Positions 22,847 through 31,658 of a DNA stretch of 48,419 nucleotides are shown piece by piece. The stretch's first letter is position 1, and each line of letters begins with the position of its first letter. The notes beneath the pieces are model-generated. The model saw only the letters and a list, made by a program, of their open reading frames with translations. It made no database searches and was not told where the DNA came from. This DNA is from Terriglobia bacterium (GTDB lineage: Bacteria > Acidobacteriota > Terriglobia > Terriglobales > Acidobacteriaceae). The translations under genes were made by a program, and so were the position numbers. Location of the stretch: the NCBI GenBank assembly GCA_020073525.1, contig JAIQFA010000034.1, positions 1 to 48,419 on the forward strand, in the 5' to 3' direction.

Positions 22847-23428
22847 CTACTTTTCTACCCTGGAAAACTCCCCGGTCGATGCGTTCACGGCCACACGTAG
22901 CTTGGCGGTATCGCGATCCGTCCCGTAGATCACGTGCCACAGGAGAGTGTTCTCCTGCCGGTTCCAGTCCAGCACGTAATAAACGGGCGTGTCGGGTTCC
23001 TTCTCCAGCAACTTGTCTCCGCCGTGCTCCTGCGCGATGGCAAAGGCCTTATCCGTATCCGTCTTGAGAAACTGGACGTTGAAAATCTGGGTGCTGGAAT
23101 TTGTCGGGCTGTAGGTGTCTTCAACGCCGTGGGAAACGTCGCCGGCTGACCAGGTATAGGGTCGGGTCGCGTGCTGGGATGGCGAGGCAAATCCGGTGCG
23201 CCACTCTGCTGCTTTGCCATCCCTGCTCTTGGCGGTGGACGATTCTGCCCGATAGGGTTGAGCATCCTGCGCCCAGCCCCGGGCGGAGATGTAGCATTTG
23301 TAGAATGCACTGCTGCCGGTGATGGCCTCGGGAGCCTTGGGCTGAGCCGTCTCTGCCGGTTTGCTCGGTTCCGAAGAGCACCCGGACAACATTCCTGCTG
23401 CTAAAATTGCGGCAAATAGTTTTGTCAT
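22847..23428 (-). CDS. Lipoprotein of unknown function
   Basis: A 193-residue protein with the lipobox GMLSGC (Cys17) after a short signal peptide, then a Pro/Ala/Lys linker. The mature domain includes SSAFYKCYISARGWAQDAQPY and repeats a strand pattern ending VIYGTDRDTAKLRVAVNAST. The FKLLV-type end, KLRVAVNASTGEFSRVEK, resembles PepSY-like inhibitory domains, but the match is weak. Start ATG 23428 gives the proper signal peptide. It is divergent from the DinB-like gene. Confidence 0.78.
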   Translation of the reverse strand: MTKLFAAILAAGMLSGCSSEPSKPAETAQPKAPEAITGSSAFYKCYISARGWAQDAQPYRAESSTAKSRDGKAAEWRTGFASPSQHATRPYTWSAGDVSHGVEDTYSPTNSSTQIFNVQFLKTDTDKAFAIAQEHGGDKLLEKEPDTPVYYVLDWNRQENTLLWHVIYGTDRDTAKLRVAVNASTGEFSRVEK

Positions 23429-23514
23429 TGACGATTTCCTGATCAGGCAGTTAGTAATAGCGTGCTGCAATCCATGTTTGATTGTTTTCGCGATCATTGT
23501 ACTGAACCAGCGCC

Positions 23515-24018
23515 ATGAATTCCTATCTCGAACGTTTGCGGCAGGAACTCGAAGATGCAACAGCACGTGCCAGCGCCAGCGACTTGGAAGAGGCTCCTTC
23601 GGGCAAGTGGAGCCCCGCCCAGATACTCGAACACCTCTTCCTTACCTACCAGGGCACCAACCGCGGAATTGCCAAATGCCTCGAGCAGAGTGCGCCGTTG
23701 GCTACACGCGCCACGCTGAAAGATCGCATGGCCACTCTGCTGGTGATAAATTTCGGCTACATCCCGGAAGGCCGCAAGGCCCCGGAACGTGCCACGCCGC
23801 GCGGTATGCCGCCGGAAGAAGTACGGCAAGCGCTGGCGCCCGAGTTGCAAAAGATGAGTTCGGGCCTGGACGACTGCGAACGCAAATTTGGTTCCCGGAC
23901 AAAAATCATGGATCACCCATTTCTGGGACCCTTAACGGCCAATGAGTGGCGCAAGTTCCACTGGGTCCACGGGCGGCATCATGCGCGCCAGATTCGCGAG
24001 CGGATGGGTAAATCCTGA
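23515..24018 (+). CDS. DinB-like four-helix-bundle protein
   Basis: A 167-residue DinB/YfiT-superfamily protein. Metal-ligand-like His residues are in QILEHLFLTYQG and FHWVHGRHHARQIRERM, the usual spacing of the superfamily. Members include thiol-dependent metalloenzymes, for example bacillithiol transferases, and many proteins of unknown role. Nothing around it indicates a substrate. The start ATG at 23515 gives a full-length N-terminal helix. Confidence 0.82.
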   Translation: MNSYLERLRQELEDATARASASDLEEAPSGKWSPAQILEHLFLTYQGTNRGIAKCLEQSAPLATRATLKDRMATLLVINFGYIPEGRKAPERATPRGMPPEEVRQALAPELQKMSSGLDDCERKFGSRTKIMDHPFLGPLTANEWRKFHWVHGRHHARQIRERMGKS

Positions 24019-24055
24019 TGCCGCGGCGGTGAAGAAGCTCGACCTGTGATGTTTC

Positions 24056-24646
24056 CTACTTGTCCTTGCCGTTATCTTTGTCGGCCATCCCCGCTTTGCG
24101 CGCCTGCTCCTGCAGTTCGTCGAGTTCCTGCCGGGCGGCATCGAGCGCTTTCTGTTTTCCCTCGATATCGCTCTTGTACTGCGTGTCTTCTTTATCCCAC
24201 TGGGCGGCGTTGCGCAAACGGTTACCGGCATCGCCATACATCGCGGCCGCGCGCAAACGGTATTCACGCTGATCGAGATCGAGTTCGTGGTTCAGGGCAG
24301 CGATTTTCTCTTTTTGCGTGCCGAGCTTTGTCTTCCACTCCTCTGCCGCCTTCCGGCGTTCGGCAGCGGCCGCAACGGGATCGACGGCAGCTGTCGTTGC
24401 AGCGGGTGCTGGGTTCTCACTTCCTGTCTCTGGCGCGGAATTCGCGTCACCCGTGGGCGGCGGTCCTACCACACTCAATTGTTGGCCGGTAGGAAGATTA
24501 TCGTTATCGTAATGGCGGCTGGCCGCACTCGGCCCGGTTTTGTTCTTACGCGCAGCGCGTGCGTAGTCCCCGAGGGATTGAGCAGCAGCGCCACTGACCC
24601 CTAGCAGGAGAAGCGTTACGATGGCCATTTGTTTCGTGTACTTCAT
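24056..24646 (-). CDS. Exported coiled-coil protein of unknown function
   Basis: A 196-residue protein with a signal peptide (MKYTKQMAIVTLLLLGVSGA, cleavage near AQS). A low-complexity Pro/Ala/Thr linker (about 45-85) precedes a charged coiled coil (about 90-190) with repeated Glu/Lys/Gln heptads. The start at ATG 24646 is preceded by AAGGAT at good spacing. No catalytic motif is visible. A structural or scaffolding role in the envelope is possible. Confidence 0.8.
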   Translation of the reverse strand: MKYTKQMAIVTLLLLGVSGAAAQSLGDYARAARKNKTGPSAASRHYDNDNLPTGQQLSVVGPPPTGDANSAPETGSENPAPAATTAAVDPVAAAAERRKAAEEWKTKLGTQKEKIAALNHELDLDQREYRLRAAAMYGDAGNRLRNAAQWDKEDTQYKSDIEGKQKALDAARQELDELQEQARKAGMADKDNGKDK

Positions 24647-24702
24647 GTGATCATCCTTTCGCAAGCCCGCGATTCTTACCGCGCCTTGCCATCGCTGATA
24701 TA

Positions 24703-25578
24703 TCAAGAACTCGTAGTGGCAGCCCGGGCGCCGCCCAGGAAACTGCCAATCGTCCGGTCCAGTTGCGCCGCTTCGCGGGCAATGCCGTCGGCGAGCTGCC
24801 GTCCCAGTTCTGCGTCCCGGCTGCACGCCAGTTGCTGCGCATATCCTGCGATCGTCGTCAGGGAATTGCGGAGTTCCAACGCTAATTCGGAAGAAATCTC
24901 TTGCCGCATTTTTTGATCGTGCCGGATGCGTTCGATGTCGGTTTTGTCGGTGAGCACCAGAGCCGTGCCCATGAGACTCGCGTCGTCCGCCAGGACCGGA
25001 GAGGCCGCCAATTCGAGTATCCGGCTTTCTCCCTCCCGCGTGAAGTAGTTCAGCACGAGCCCCCGGACTGCGGCCCTTCCGGACAGAGCAGGAGCGAGAG
25101 CCTGTTCGACGCTGGTGGGTTGCGCAGCTGCGCCGGACTCGTCGCTGTGCGGCCGCAGCGTCGCTGTGCGAAAAAGGTCGGAGGCCTGAAGCCCCACCGG
25201 CGAGGCGAATCCGAGCAGCTTGCGTGCCGCCGTGTTCGCTTGCCGCACCAGCCCGCTGGTATTGAAGAACAGAACGCCGCAGGAAAGGTTCGAGAGTATG
25301 GTCGAGCTAAGCGTGTCGGACGCTTTAGCTTTTCTGCGCTCTGAGAGTTGCTGCGCCGCGAGTTCGTGTTTCTGCTGTTTCAGTTGCTGAATGACAGCGT
25401 GATAGGCGTGCACCGGCAAACCTTCCGCCGCCCACGGCGCCTGATTCAGGGAATCCTGATCGGCTACGAGGCTTTTTCGCATGCGTCGAATCAGGAACAG
25501 GCCGAGAGCAAAAGCGGCGATGCCGACGAAAAGAAGAAGGCCCGCCCGCATCGCCAATGGGTTTAACAGCAGCCTCAC
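24703..25578 (-). CDS. Membrane PAS protein with degenerate histidine-kinase H-box and no ATPase domain
   Basis: A 291-residue protein. One membrane helix (about 10-30) is followed by a coiled linker and a PAS domain (about 85-210: STILSNLSCGVLFFNTSGLV ... ALVLTDKTDIE). A HisKA-like helix pair (about 220-285) reads LALELRNSLTTIAGYAQQL. Canonical kinases have a His where this reads Leu (HELRNPL type), and no HATPase domain follows before the stop. It therefore cannot autophosphorylate in the usual way. The GTG start at 25578 overlaps the prepilin peptidase stop as GTGA, so it is translated together with that gene. I infer a signal adaptor for the pilus or secretion machinery. Confidence 0.78.
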   Translation of the reverse strand: MRLLLNPLAMRAGLLLFVGIAAFALGLFLIRRMRKSLVADQDSLNQAPWAAEGLPVHAYHAVIQQLKQQKHELAAQQLSERRKAKASDTLSSTILSNLSCGVLFFNTSGLVRQANTAARKLLGFASPVGLQASDLFRTATLRPHSDESGAAAQPTSVEQALAPALSGRAAVRGLVLNYFTREGESRILELAASPVLADDASLMGTALVLTDKTDIERIRHDQKMRQEISSELALELRNSLTTIAGYAQQLACSRDAELGRQLADGIAREAAQLDRTIGSFLGGARAATTSS

Positions 25579-26495
25579 AGCGCCCTCCAGTACCAGTGCA
25601 GCACCTGGTTTCCAAACAGGAACGACAAGAGCGCCATGCCGCCGAGAAACACGCCAAACGGCATCTCGTAATAGCGGAGCGCCAGGCGCGCCGAATGCCA
25701 AGCCCGTCGCCGGGCGTCCGTCGAGGTTGTACCGCGTGCCTGGATCCGGCGTATCCGCTTTATCCAGACGGCGAGAACCGTGCTCAATCCAAAAAGCGAG
25801 CCCGTCAGAGACGCGGCAAATATAGTTAACACCGTGAGCTTGGTTCCCAGGAACGCTCCGATCAACGCCATTAGCTTGACGTCGCCGAATCCCATCCCTT
25901 CAACTCCACGAGCTCTCAGGTAAAGGGCTGCCACGCCATAGAGAAACGAAGCGCCCACCGCCGCTCCTAGCAGAGAGTCGGACAGCGACCACCAGCGCCA
26001 CGAGATCTCGCCGCGCATTGCCGGCGACACCATCCCCGGAATGATTCGCGAAGCCAGGTCATTCACCGGAACCACCAGGCTGAACAAGATCCCCAGCGCC
26101 AACCCCGGCAGAGTCATCGCGTCGGGAAGAAGCTTGGTTTCTGCATCCGTAAAGACCAGCCCCAGCAGCAGGAAACCAAGGACAGCGCATTTCAGCGCAG
26201 CCAGCGTCAAACCAAAATGGCTGTAACAGCCGAGAAAAAGCAGACCGGTGAGAAGTTCGATCACAAGGTAGCGTGGAGAGATCGGCTGTTTACAGGAGCG
26301 GCACTTTCCCCGAAGAATCAGCCAGCTCAGCACGGGCAGATTGTGGTAGAGCGGAATCATGTCGCCGCAGTGCGGACACGCGGAGCGCGGGGCTACGACG
26401 GACTTGCCGCGCGGCAACCTGTAGATACACACGTTCAGGAAGCTGCCCCAGCACAGCCCAAAAGCGAAGGTCGCAACTGCAAGAAAAGATTCCAC
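25575..26495 (-). CDS. pilD: Prepilin peptidase / N-methyltransferase
   Basis: A 306-residue polytopic membrane aspartyl protease. The N-terminal domain has the CPHC...CRSC zinc-binding pairs, and the two catalytic Asp motifs are FTDAETKLLPD and GFGDVKLM. It removes the leader peptide from type IV pilins or type II secretion pseudopilins and methylates the new N-terminus. Between the two catalytic domains and the last helix there is a basic loop (IKRIRRIQARGTTSTDARRR), longer than usual. The kinase-like PAS gene overlaps its stop codon. No pilin genes are in the window. Confidence 0.95.
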   Translation of the reverse strand: MESFLAVATFAFGLCWGSFLNVCIYRLPRGKSVVAPRSACPHCGDMIPLYHNLPVLSWLILRGKCRSCKQPISPRYLVIELLTGLLFLGCYSHFGLTLAALKCAVLGFLLLGLVFTDAETKLLPDAMTLPGLALGILFSLVVPVNDLASRIIPGMVSPAMRGEISWRWWSLSDSLLGAAVGASFLYGVAALYLRARGVEGMGFGDVKLMALIGAFLGTKLTVLTIFAASLTGSLFGLSTVLAVWIKRIRRIQARGTTSTDARRRAWHSARLALRYYEMPFGVFLGGMALLSFLFGNQVLHWYWRAL

Positions 26496-26623
26496 GTTGG
26501 CTAAGTGCCCAGTCTGCTTGGATTTAAATGATTATAAGCGGGGTGTGGCAGGGCAATCTAAGTACGAAGGTCACTGTACTTCTGACGCCCGCAACTTATT
26601 GGGAGGAAAGAGGGAAGGCCGGA

Positions 26624-28075
26624 TCACGCCACCCGGAAGATTTCGTGCTGCCGGGGCAAGAAGATCGAGAACACCGTTCCGGTAGCGCGCCCGTCTGACC
26701 GGCTCCGCACCCGAATTGATCCGCCGTGTTTCTGCACGATGCCCCGCGAGACCCATAATCCGAGTCCGGTCCCGGTGTCCTTCTTCGTTGTGAAGAACGG
26801 TTCGAAGATTTGGCGGAGATGGTCGCGTGGAATTCCGCTGCCGTTGTCGGCCACCGTGATGCGGACGCCCTCCCGGCCATCAAACCAGCTGCGGCCCGTG
26901 GCCACGCGAACTTCCAAGGAACCTCCGTCCGCCATGGCATCCACCGCGTTCACCACAAGGTTGGCCAGCAACTGCCGCAACTCGCCCGAATACCCGCTGA
27001 TCTGGCAAGTGCCGCGGTAGCGTCGGTTCACGCGGATCTTTCGGCCTTCCAGCTTGCGGGAATACAGCTGCAGAATCTCGTCCATGATGACGGCAGGATC
27101 CATAACACCGGGAGTCTTGGCGTCGCGGACAAATCCCAAAGTCTGTTGCGCCAACAGTGCCACCCGGCCCACCTCTTGCTCCGCCTGGGTCAGATACTCC
27201 CCGGCATGGCTGGCATCATGGCGCGCCAGGTAAAGCAAATTGACGACGGCCTCGAGCGGATTGTTGATCTCGTGCGCAATCGAAGCGGCCAACCTGCCCG
27301 CAGTGGCGAGTTTTTCACTGCGCCGCATAGCCTCTTCGGATTGTTTCTCGGTAGATAGATCGCGCGCGATGGCCGACGCGCCCACGATCACGCCGCGCGC
27401 ATTGCGCAGCGATGACACCGACAGCAGGACCGGCCAGCGGGTGCCGTCCTTGCGTATGCGCTCGGTCCGGTAGGAGGCTACGTGTCCGCCGCGGTTGAGT
27501 ACCTCGCGGTTGTGTTCGACTTCGTCGCGTCGTTCCGGCGGTGCCAGTTGCGCTATGTTCAACCCAACCGCCTCCTCGGCGGTGTAGCCATAGAGCTGTT
27601 CGGCGGCACGGTTCCAGCTGGTAATGGTGCCGTCTGGATCGGTGCTGTAAATCCCGTCCGAGGAGTCCTCCACGATTGCGGCCATCTCGCGGGTGGAGCG
27701 ATCCGCCCGCATCTCCGCCAGCGTTTTCTGACGGGCCATACTTCCAGCGAACATCGAAATTGCGAGGAAAGACAACAGCCGCTCGAGTTCCGTACTGGAT
27801 CGGATTGCGAAGCCGAATTGGGGTGCAACGTCGAAGAAATTCAGGCAAGCGGTTGACACGAGCGAGCAGAAAACGGCGGGGCCAAAGCCGAGGAAACGAG
27901 CCGTAAAAAGCACAGCCGCGAGCAAGAGTGCGAAAAGATGGCGGTGCAACGCGCCGGGAAGGGTCCACAGACTAAGTGCCACCCACACCGCCAGTGCAGC
28001 ACCCCCATATTGCACCAGCGCCGAATACCGATTCCGCGCGATCCAACTCTTCAGATTGGCCCCAATTCCAGACAT
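26624..28075 (-). CDS. Membrane PAS-domain sensor histidine kinase
   Basis: A 483-residue kinase. Membrane helices in residues about 22-110 resemble the DUF4118 four-helix sensor of KdpD. A PAS domain follows (about 128-245, with DGIYSTDPDGTITSWNRAAE). HisKA has an intact phosphoacceptor in SIAHEINNPLEAV, and HATPase_c has the N box LVVNAVDAM, G1 DNGSGIP, F box and G2 GTGLGLWVS. It should autophosphorylate and signal to a response regulator, but none is adjacent. ATG 28075 is chosen because conserved membrane sequence starts soon after it. Confidence 0.92.
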   Translation of the reverse strand: MSGIGANLKSWIARNRYSALVQYGGAALAVWVALSLWTLPGALHRHLFALLLAAVLFTARFLGFGPAVFCSLVSTACLNFFDVAPQFGFAIRSSTELERLLSFLAISMFAGSMARQKTLAEMRADRSTREMAAIVEDSSDGIYSTDPDGTITSWNRAAEQLYGYTAEEAVGLNIAQLAPPERRDEVEHNREVLNRGGHVASYRTERIRKDGTRWPVLLSVSSLRNARGVIVGASAIARDLSTEKQSEEAMRRSEKLATAGRLAASIAHEINNPLEAVVNLLYLARHDASHAGEYLTQAEQEVGRVALLAQQTLGFVRDAKTPGVMDPAVIMDEILQLYSRKLEGRKIRVNRRYRGTCQISGYSGELRQLLANLVVNAVDAMADGGSLEVRVATGRSWFDGREGVRITVADNGSGIPRDHLRQIFEPFFTTKKDTGTGLGLWVSRGIVQKHGGSIRVRSRSDGRATGTVFSIFLPRQHEIFRVA

Positions 28076-28199
28076 TTCTCGAAACGTCCCCGGCTCCGGT
28101 ACTAGCGGGCTCGAACTAGGACGGTTAAGAGCGCTTTCCGTGTCCTGCAAAACTCTAGCAGCAGCATGGGCGCACGGCAACCGTCGCGATCATCAAAGG

Positions 28200-28226
28200 G
28201 TAGAGACGCGGCTGGCCGCGTCCCCA
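28200..28226. repeat. Dispersed palindrome, family A half (copy 5)
   Basis: GTAGAGACGCGGC/GCCGCGTCCCC hairpin in the gap between the histidine kinase and the BON lipoprotein genes. Confidence 0.7.
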
Positions 28227-28248
28227 CTCGAAGAGAAAAGTTATTGCG

Positions 28249-29340
28249 CTACTGCTGCGGAGTATCCAACTTCCGGCGGCCCGCGTCGGGGCCGTGGTCA
28301 GGTAGAGTCACCGTCAATGGTGAGGTCAAGGTGAAACTCAACACAGTTTCCGAGGGAAGCACAATCTGTTGGCCCTTGGTTGCAGCCTGCACGCCGCCAC
28401 CGAGGCCGCCGCCTGCCGCCGCTCCGATGCCTGCGCCCTTTCCGCCGCCAGCGATGCCACCGATGATGGCCCCAATCGCAGCACCCGCTCCCACCTTCTT
28501 CGCGGTGTTGGTTGTTCGATTACTCCCTTGGCGCCGGTATGGGTCCGCCTGGATCCCGTAAGACCTGCCACTCAGCGTGATCGCGTCTAGTTGCAGAACC
28601 AGCAAAGATTGTCCGGCAAATTTCCCCGCACTCTTCACGTCCACGATGTGTCCCTTCACGTCGTAGCCCGAGGGAACCGCGTCCCCATCCGTCGGCAAAG
28701 GTGAGTCCAGCGTTGCCCGGAAAGTTTGCCCAGGCTGCGCTTTTTCCGAATCAATAGGATCGAGCAACCGGATTGCCACGGACGTTCCCGAGGGCACTGT
28801 CACTTTTGTCGGAGCCAGAGGTGGAGGTGGCGGCGCCGGTGCCGCTGCCGCCTGTGCGATCGGAGCGGGAGCAGGATTCGGGTTCGCCATGGCGTTGTCT
28901 GCCGCTGCTGGCGGAGGAGTGTTAGCCGCCATTTCGTTCGAGTTTCGCTCCGCGCGACGACGCGGGGTGCTCGGGCGAGGCTTGGGGGAGGGCTTTTCGG
29001 GTGCTGGTGCCGTCTGGGCTATCGGGTCAGCAGCGCCAGTCGCCGGCGCCGCCGCAGTCTGCAGATTGTTCACCACTTGTTTGATTCCCGGGATTGCCGA
29101 GGCGTAGCGGGCCGCCGCTGCCCGCTGGGTCTCATTGTCGACCGTTCCCGACAGAGTCACCACTCCGCCCGAAGTCTGGACCGTAATCGCCTTGCCCTGC
29201 AGGCCGGAATCCTCATTGAGTTTCGACTGAATCTGGCTGGTCGCCTGGCCGTCATCAGGGGCCTTAGTGCATGCCATGCCGATGGCCAGCATGCTGGCCA
29301 TCAAAATTACGGACAGACTTCTACCGTTCATGAATTTCAT
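28249..29340 (-). CDS. BON-domain lipoprotein with glycine-zipper region
   Basis: A 363-residue lipoprotein. The lipobox region LAIGMAC is at residues about 18-24. A BON domain (about 30-95: QIQSKLNEDSGLQGKAITVQ, GVVTLSGTVDN) is typical of proteins that bind phospholipid or envelope surfaces. A long Pro/Ala-rich linker (about 100-180) leads to a beta-rich domain (TKVTVPSGTSVAIRLLDPID). A glycine zipper (GAAIGAIIGGIAGGGKGAGI) may sit in a membrane. Start ATG 29340 is preceded by GGGAGAG. The linker encodes many low-complexity prolines. Function is likely envelope integrity. Confidence 0.85.
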   Translation of the reverse strand: MKFMNGRSLSVILMASMLAIGMACTKAPDDGQATSQIQSKLNEDSGLQGKAITVQTSGGVVTLSGTVDNETQRAAAARYASAIPGIKQVVNNLQTAAAPATGAADPIAQTAPAPEKPSPKPRPSTPRRRAERNSNEMAANTPPPAAADNAMANPNPAPAPIAQAAAAPAPPPPPLAPTKVTVPSGTSVAIRLLDPIDSEKAQPGQTFRATLDSPLPTDGDAVPSGYDVKGHIVDVKSAGKFAGQSLLVLQLDAITLSGRSYGIQADPYRRQGSNRTTNTAKKVGAGAAIGAIIGGIAGGGKGAGIGAAAGGGLGGGVQAATKGQQIVLPSETVLSFTLTSPLTVTLPDHGPDAGRRKLDTPQQ

Positions 29341-29538
29341 AATCTCTCCCAAGCAATGAAAGATAACTCCATCTAGTTTAGATGCACGTGAGTCTCCGTT
29401 GCGAAAGGAAAATCGGAGTGAAAAAATGGCGCAGAGCCGCGCTTTCCGTTCACGAGGGCCGCGCGGTGCATGGGTCGCCAAGGCCCTGAGGCCGGGGCTG
29501 ACGGACACAGTCCGGTCGCGTTTCAGGCGTTGGAATTT

Positions 29539-30072
29539 TCAGTCCTGGTGGAGAAATTTGTAATCGAGGATCGAGGCCGCCAGCGCGAAAGCGTCGTCGA
29601 CATTTTCCACCGCGTCCTTGGTCCGAATCAGCCTGCCCTGGCAAAGTACATTGCTGTTCTTTTGCCCAGAGATTTCTTCGGGCATCTCGAAGATCAGTTC
29701 CACCAGCGCGTTCGCCGGCAGTTGCTGTGGGCCGTGAAACAGAACGCCAGACTGGCTGATGTTCTGGATCTTGCCCTCGTACCAGGTGCTGAGATTTTTG
29801 CCGCGGTATCGCAGGGGAATACTCGAGCGCAGGCGCCGTGCCCGGGGCATCCAGGTCGGTTGCTTTTGACCGGAGCGTCGCCGGACGGTGGTAGTGTCCG
29901 CCACCGGGTCATCGACCTTGTTTCCGCGGCGCATGGTCTTCCAGTCATACTGGTACGCGGTCGCGCACAGCAGGCAGACCTGGTAGTACTCTCCACTAGC
30001 CGCGCGGCGCGGCCAGGAAAACTCGTGTGAACAGCGTCCCAGCATCAGAACATCCATGAGTTTTTGCGGCAT
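29539..30072 (-). CDS. PilZ-domain protein with N-terminal Cys/His cluster
   Basis: A 177-residue protein. The C-terminal part is a PilZ domain with the c-di-GMP-binding RRLRSSIPLRYR and NISQSGVLF motifs, though the usual second-motif Asp/Asn-x-Ser-x-x-Gly is only partly kept. The N-terminal 50 residues contain CSHEFSWP and CLLCATAYQYDWK, a C-x2-H ... C-x2-C arrangement that could bind zinc. PilZ proteins transmit c-di-GMP signals to motility, pili and polysaccharide synthesis; an HD-GYP phosphodiesterase is encoded at 37154-39010. ATG 30072 is preferred over an upstream TTG (30084). Confidence 0.83.
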   Translation of the reverse strand: MPQKLMDVLMLGRCSHEFSWPRRAASGEYYQVCLLCATAYQYDWKTMRRGNKVDDPVADTTTVRRRSGQKQPTWMPRARRLRSSIPLRYRGKNLSTWYEGKIQNISQSGVLFHGPQQLPANALVELIFEMPEEISGQKNSNVLCQGRLIRTKDAVENVDDAFALAASILDYKFLHQD

Positions 30073-30181
30073 GATGACGAACAATGCCCCCTACAAATCG
30101 AACCTCTTCATCTTCCGACGGCTGGGCGATTCTGAATAGGTTACTTTCGTGTATTGCCTTGTAAGCCTTATGCTTTTCCAT

Positions 30182-30775
30182 ATGTCTCGGACCGAACCGT
30201 CGCGCATGGGCTTCGTACTCGCCGGAGGCAAGAGTTCCCGCATGGGCGAGGATAAGGCTTTTCTGGAATTTGGTGGCCAAGCTCTGCTCAATCGCGCGCT
30301 CACTGCAATGGGCGCGGTCTGCGATAGCGTATCCATCGTCGGCGATCCCTCCACGTTTGCGAAATACGGAGCAGTGGTGCCAGATATTTTTCGTGGATGT
30401 GGTCCGCTCGCCGGCATTCATGCCGCGCTCGTCAACTCCGCCGCTGAATTGAATCTCATGCTCGCCGTGGACATGCCCTTCGTTTCCAGCAAGCTTCTCG
30501 CATTTCTGTTCGCGGCGGCCGAAACGAGTGGTGCCATCGTCACCGTGCCGCGCGTGGGCAATGGCCTACAGCCGCTCTGCGCGATTTATCGCCGCGAGTT
30601 CTCCGCTGCCGCCGAGGAGGCTTTGCGAACAGGGAAGTACAAGATTGATGCGGTCTTTTCCAACCTGTCCATCCGGGTGACCGAAGAAAGTGAGTTGGCA
30701 GCGGCTGGATTTTCCGAGCAAATGTTTTTCAACGTTAACACCCCGCAGGACCGCCTCGCCGCCGAAGGCCCTTGA
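30182..30775 (+). CDS. mobA: Molybdenum cofactor guanylyltransferase
   Basis: A 197-residue NTP-transferase. The N-terminal GFVLAGGKSSRMGEDKAFLEF signature, the CGPLAGIHAAL motif and VDMPFVSSKLLAFL match MobA, which joins GMP to molybdopterin. A C-terminal NVNTPQDRLAA motif is also typical. ATG 30182 is preferred (MSRTEPSRMGFVLAGG); further in-frame starts exist upstream (30149 GTG, 30170 ATG). The GTP type is suggested by AGGKSSRMG, in contrast to the CTP-like enzyme at 9694-10326. An ABC ATPase gene follows at 22 bp. Confidence 0.85.
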   Translation: MSRTEPSRMGFVLAGGKSSRMGEDKAFLEFGGQALLNRALTAMGAVCDSVSIVGDPSTFAKYGAVVPDIFRGCGPLAGIHAALVNSAAELNLMLAVDMPFVSSKLLAFLFAAAETSGAIVTVPRVGNGLQPLCAIYRREFSAAAEEALRTGKYKIDAVFSNLSIRVTEESELAAAGFSEQMFFNVNTPQDRLAAEGP

Positions 30776-30796
30776 GCCGCACCGCCATCTCATGCC

Positions 30797-31576
30797 ATGC
30801 TGATAGCCATGGCCGCTGGCGCGACACTATCTCCCTATATCGAGTTCAAGGATGTCTCCAAGGCATTTGGGGACCGCGTCGTTCTCCAAAACGTCAATTT
30901 CGAAGTATTACCGGGCGAGATGGTCTGCATTCTCGGCCGCAGCGGTGTCGGAAAATCAGTGGCGCTTCACAACATCATGGGCTTCCTGAAGCCGGATTCC
31001 GGACGGGTCATTGTCGCCTGTCAGGACATCACCGACTACAACGAGGTCCAACTCGAAGAGATCCGCAAGAAAGTCACTATGGTGTTCCAGAACGGCGCGC
31101 TCTTTGATTCGCTATCGGTTGGCGAAAACGTTGCCTTTCCCTTGCGCGAAAAAGGAGAGCTTTCCGAAGAGCAGATTTACCAGGTCGTCGATGGCTTGCT
31201 CGAAATGGTTGGTGTCAAGGAGATGCGCGATCTGTTGCCTTCGGACCTTTCCACCGGCATGAAACGTTCCGTCGCGATTGCGAGAGCGCTGTCCGCCCAG
31301 CCGGAGTGCGTGCTCTATGACGAACCCACAACTATGGTCGATCCCCTAATGGGGAACCTGCTCGGGGATCTCATTGCCCGGCTTAAACTGCAATTGCACC
31401 TGACCTCGGTCGTAGTTACGCACGACATGCGCTTGGCCAAGAAACTGGCCGACCGCGTCGTCTTCCTTTACGAAGGCCGCGCGATTTTTTTCGGTCCCTA
31501 CAAGGACATGGAAAGATCGACCGAGCCCATCATTCATGAGTTTCTGGAACTGGATGAACTGAAACTGGAAGCCTAG
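30797..31576 (+). CDS. mlaF: MlaF-type ABC transporter ATP-binding protein
   Basis: A 259-residue ABC ATPase. Walker A is GRSGVGKSV, the Q-loop is VFQNGALFDSLSV, the signature is LSTGMKRSVAIARAL and Walker B is CVLYDEPTT. The Q-loop GALFDSLSV and the DLSTGM signature are characteristic of the Mla (phospholipid) / Ttg2 group, which maintains outer-membrane lipid asymmetry. MlaE (permease) and MlaD are not adjacent, so partners are elsewhere. It follows mobA by 22 bp. Two starts, 30797 and 30809, are possible. Confidence 0.88.
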   Translation: MLIAMAAGATLSPYIEFKDVSKAFGDRVVLQNVNFEVLPGEMVCILGRSGVGKSVALHNIMGFLKPDSGRVIVACQDITDYNEVQLEEIRKKVTMVFQNGALFDSLSVGENVAFPLREKGELSEEQIYQVVDGLLEMVGVKEMRDLLPSDLSTGMKRSVAIARALSAQPECVLYDEPTTMVDPLMGNLLGDLIARLKLQLHLTSVVVTHDMRLAKKLADRVVFLYEGRAIFFGPYKDMERSTEPIIHEFLELDELKLEA

Positions 31577-31581
31577 AGATC

Positions 31582-31635
31582 GTGGAGAGCCGGGCGTCCC
31601 CGCCCGGCTGGACGGGCGAGACGCCCGTCCCTCCA
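31582..31635. repeat. Double-hairpin repeat, family B-like
   Basis: GAGCCGGGCGTCCCCGCCCGGCT followed by GGACGGGCG/CGCCCGTCC arms. It sits between the convergent mlaF-like and amylase genes. Confidence 0.75.
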
Positions 31636-31658
31636 TCGCGCAAGTCGTGCAGTTCGCC

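Noticed and set aside
30091..30421. Minus-strand open frames overlapping mobA
   Set aside because: They are antisense to a well-conserved gene and show no recognisable domain.
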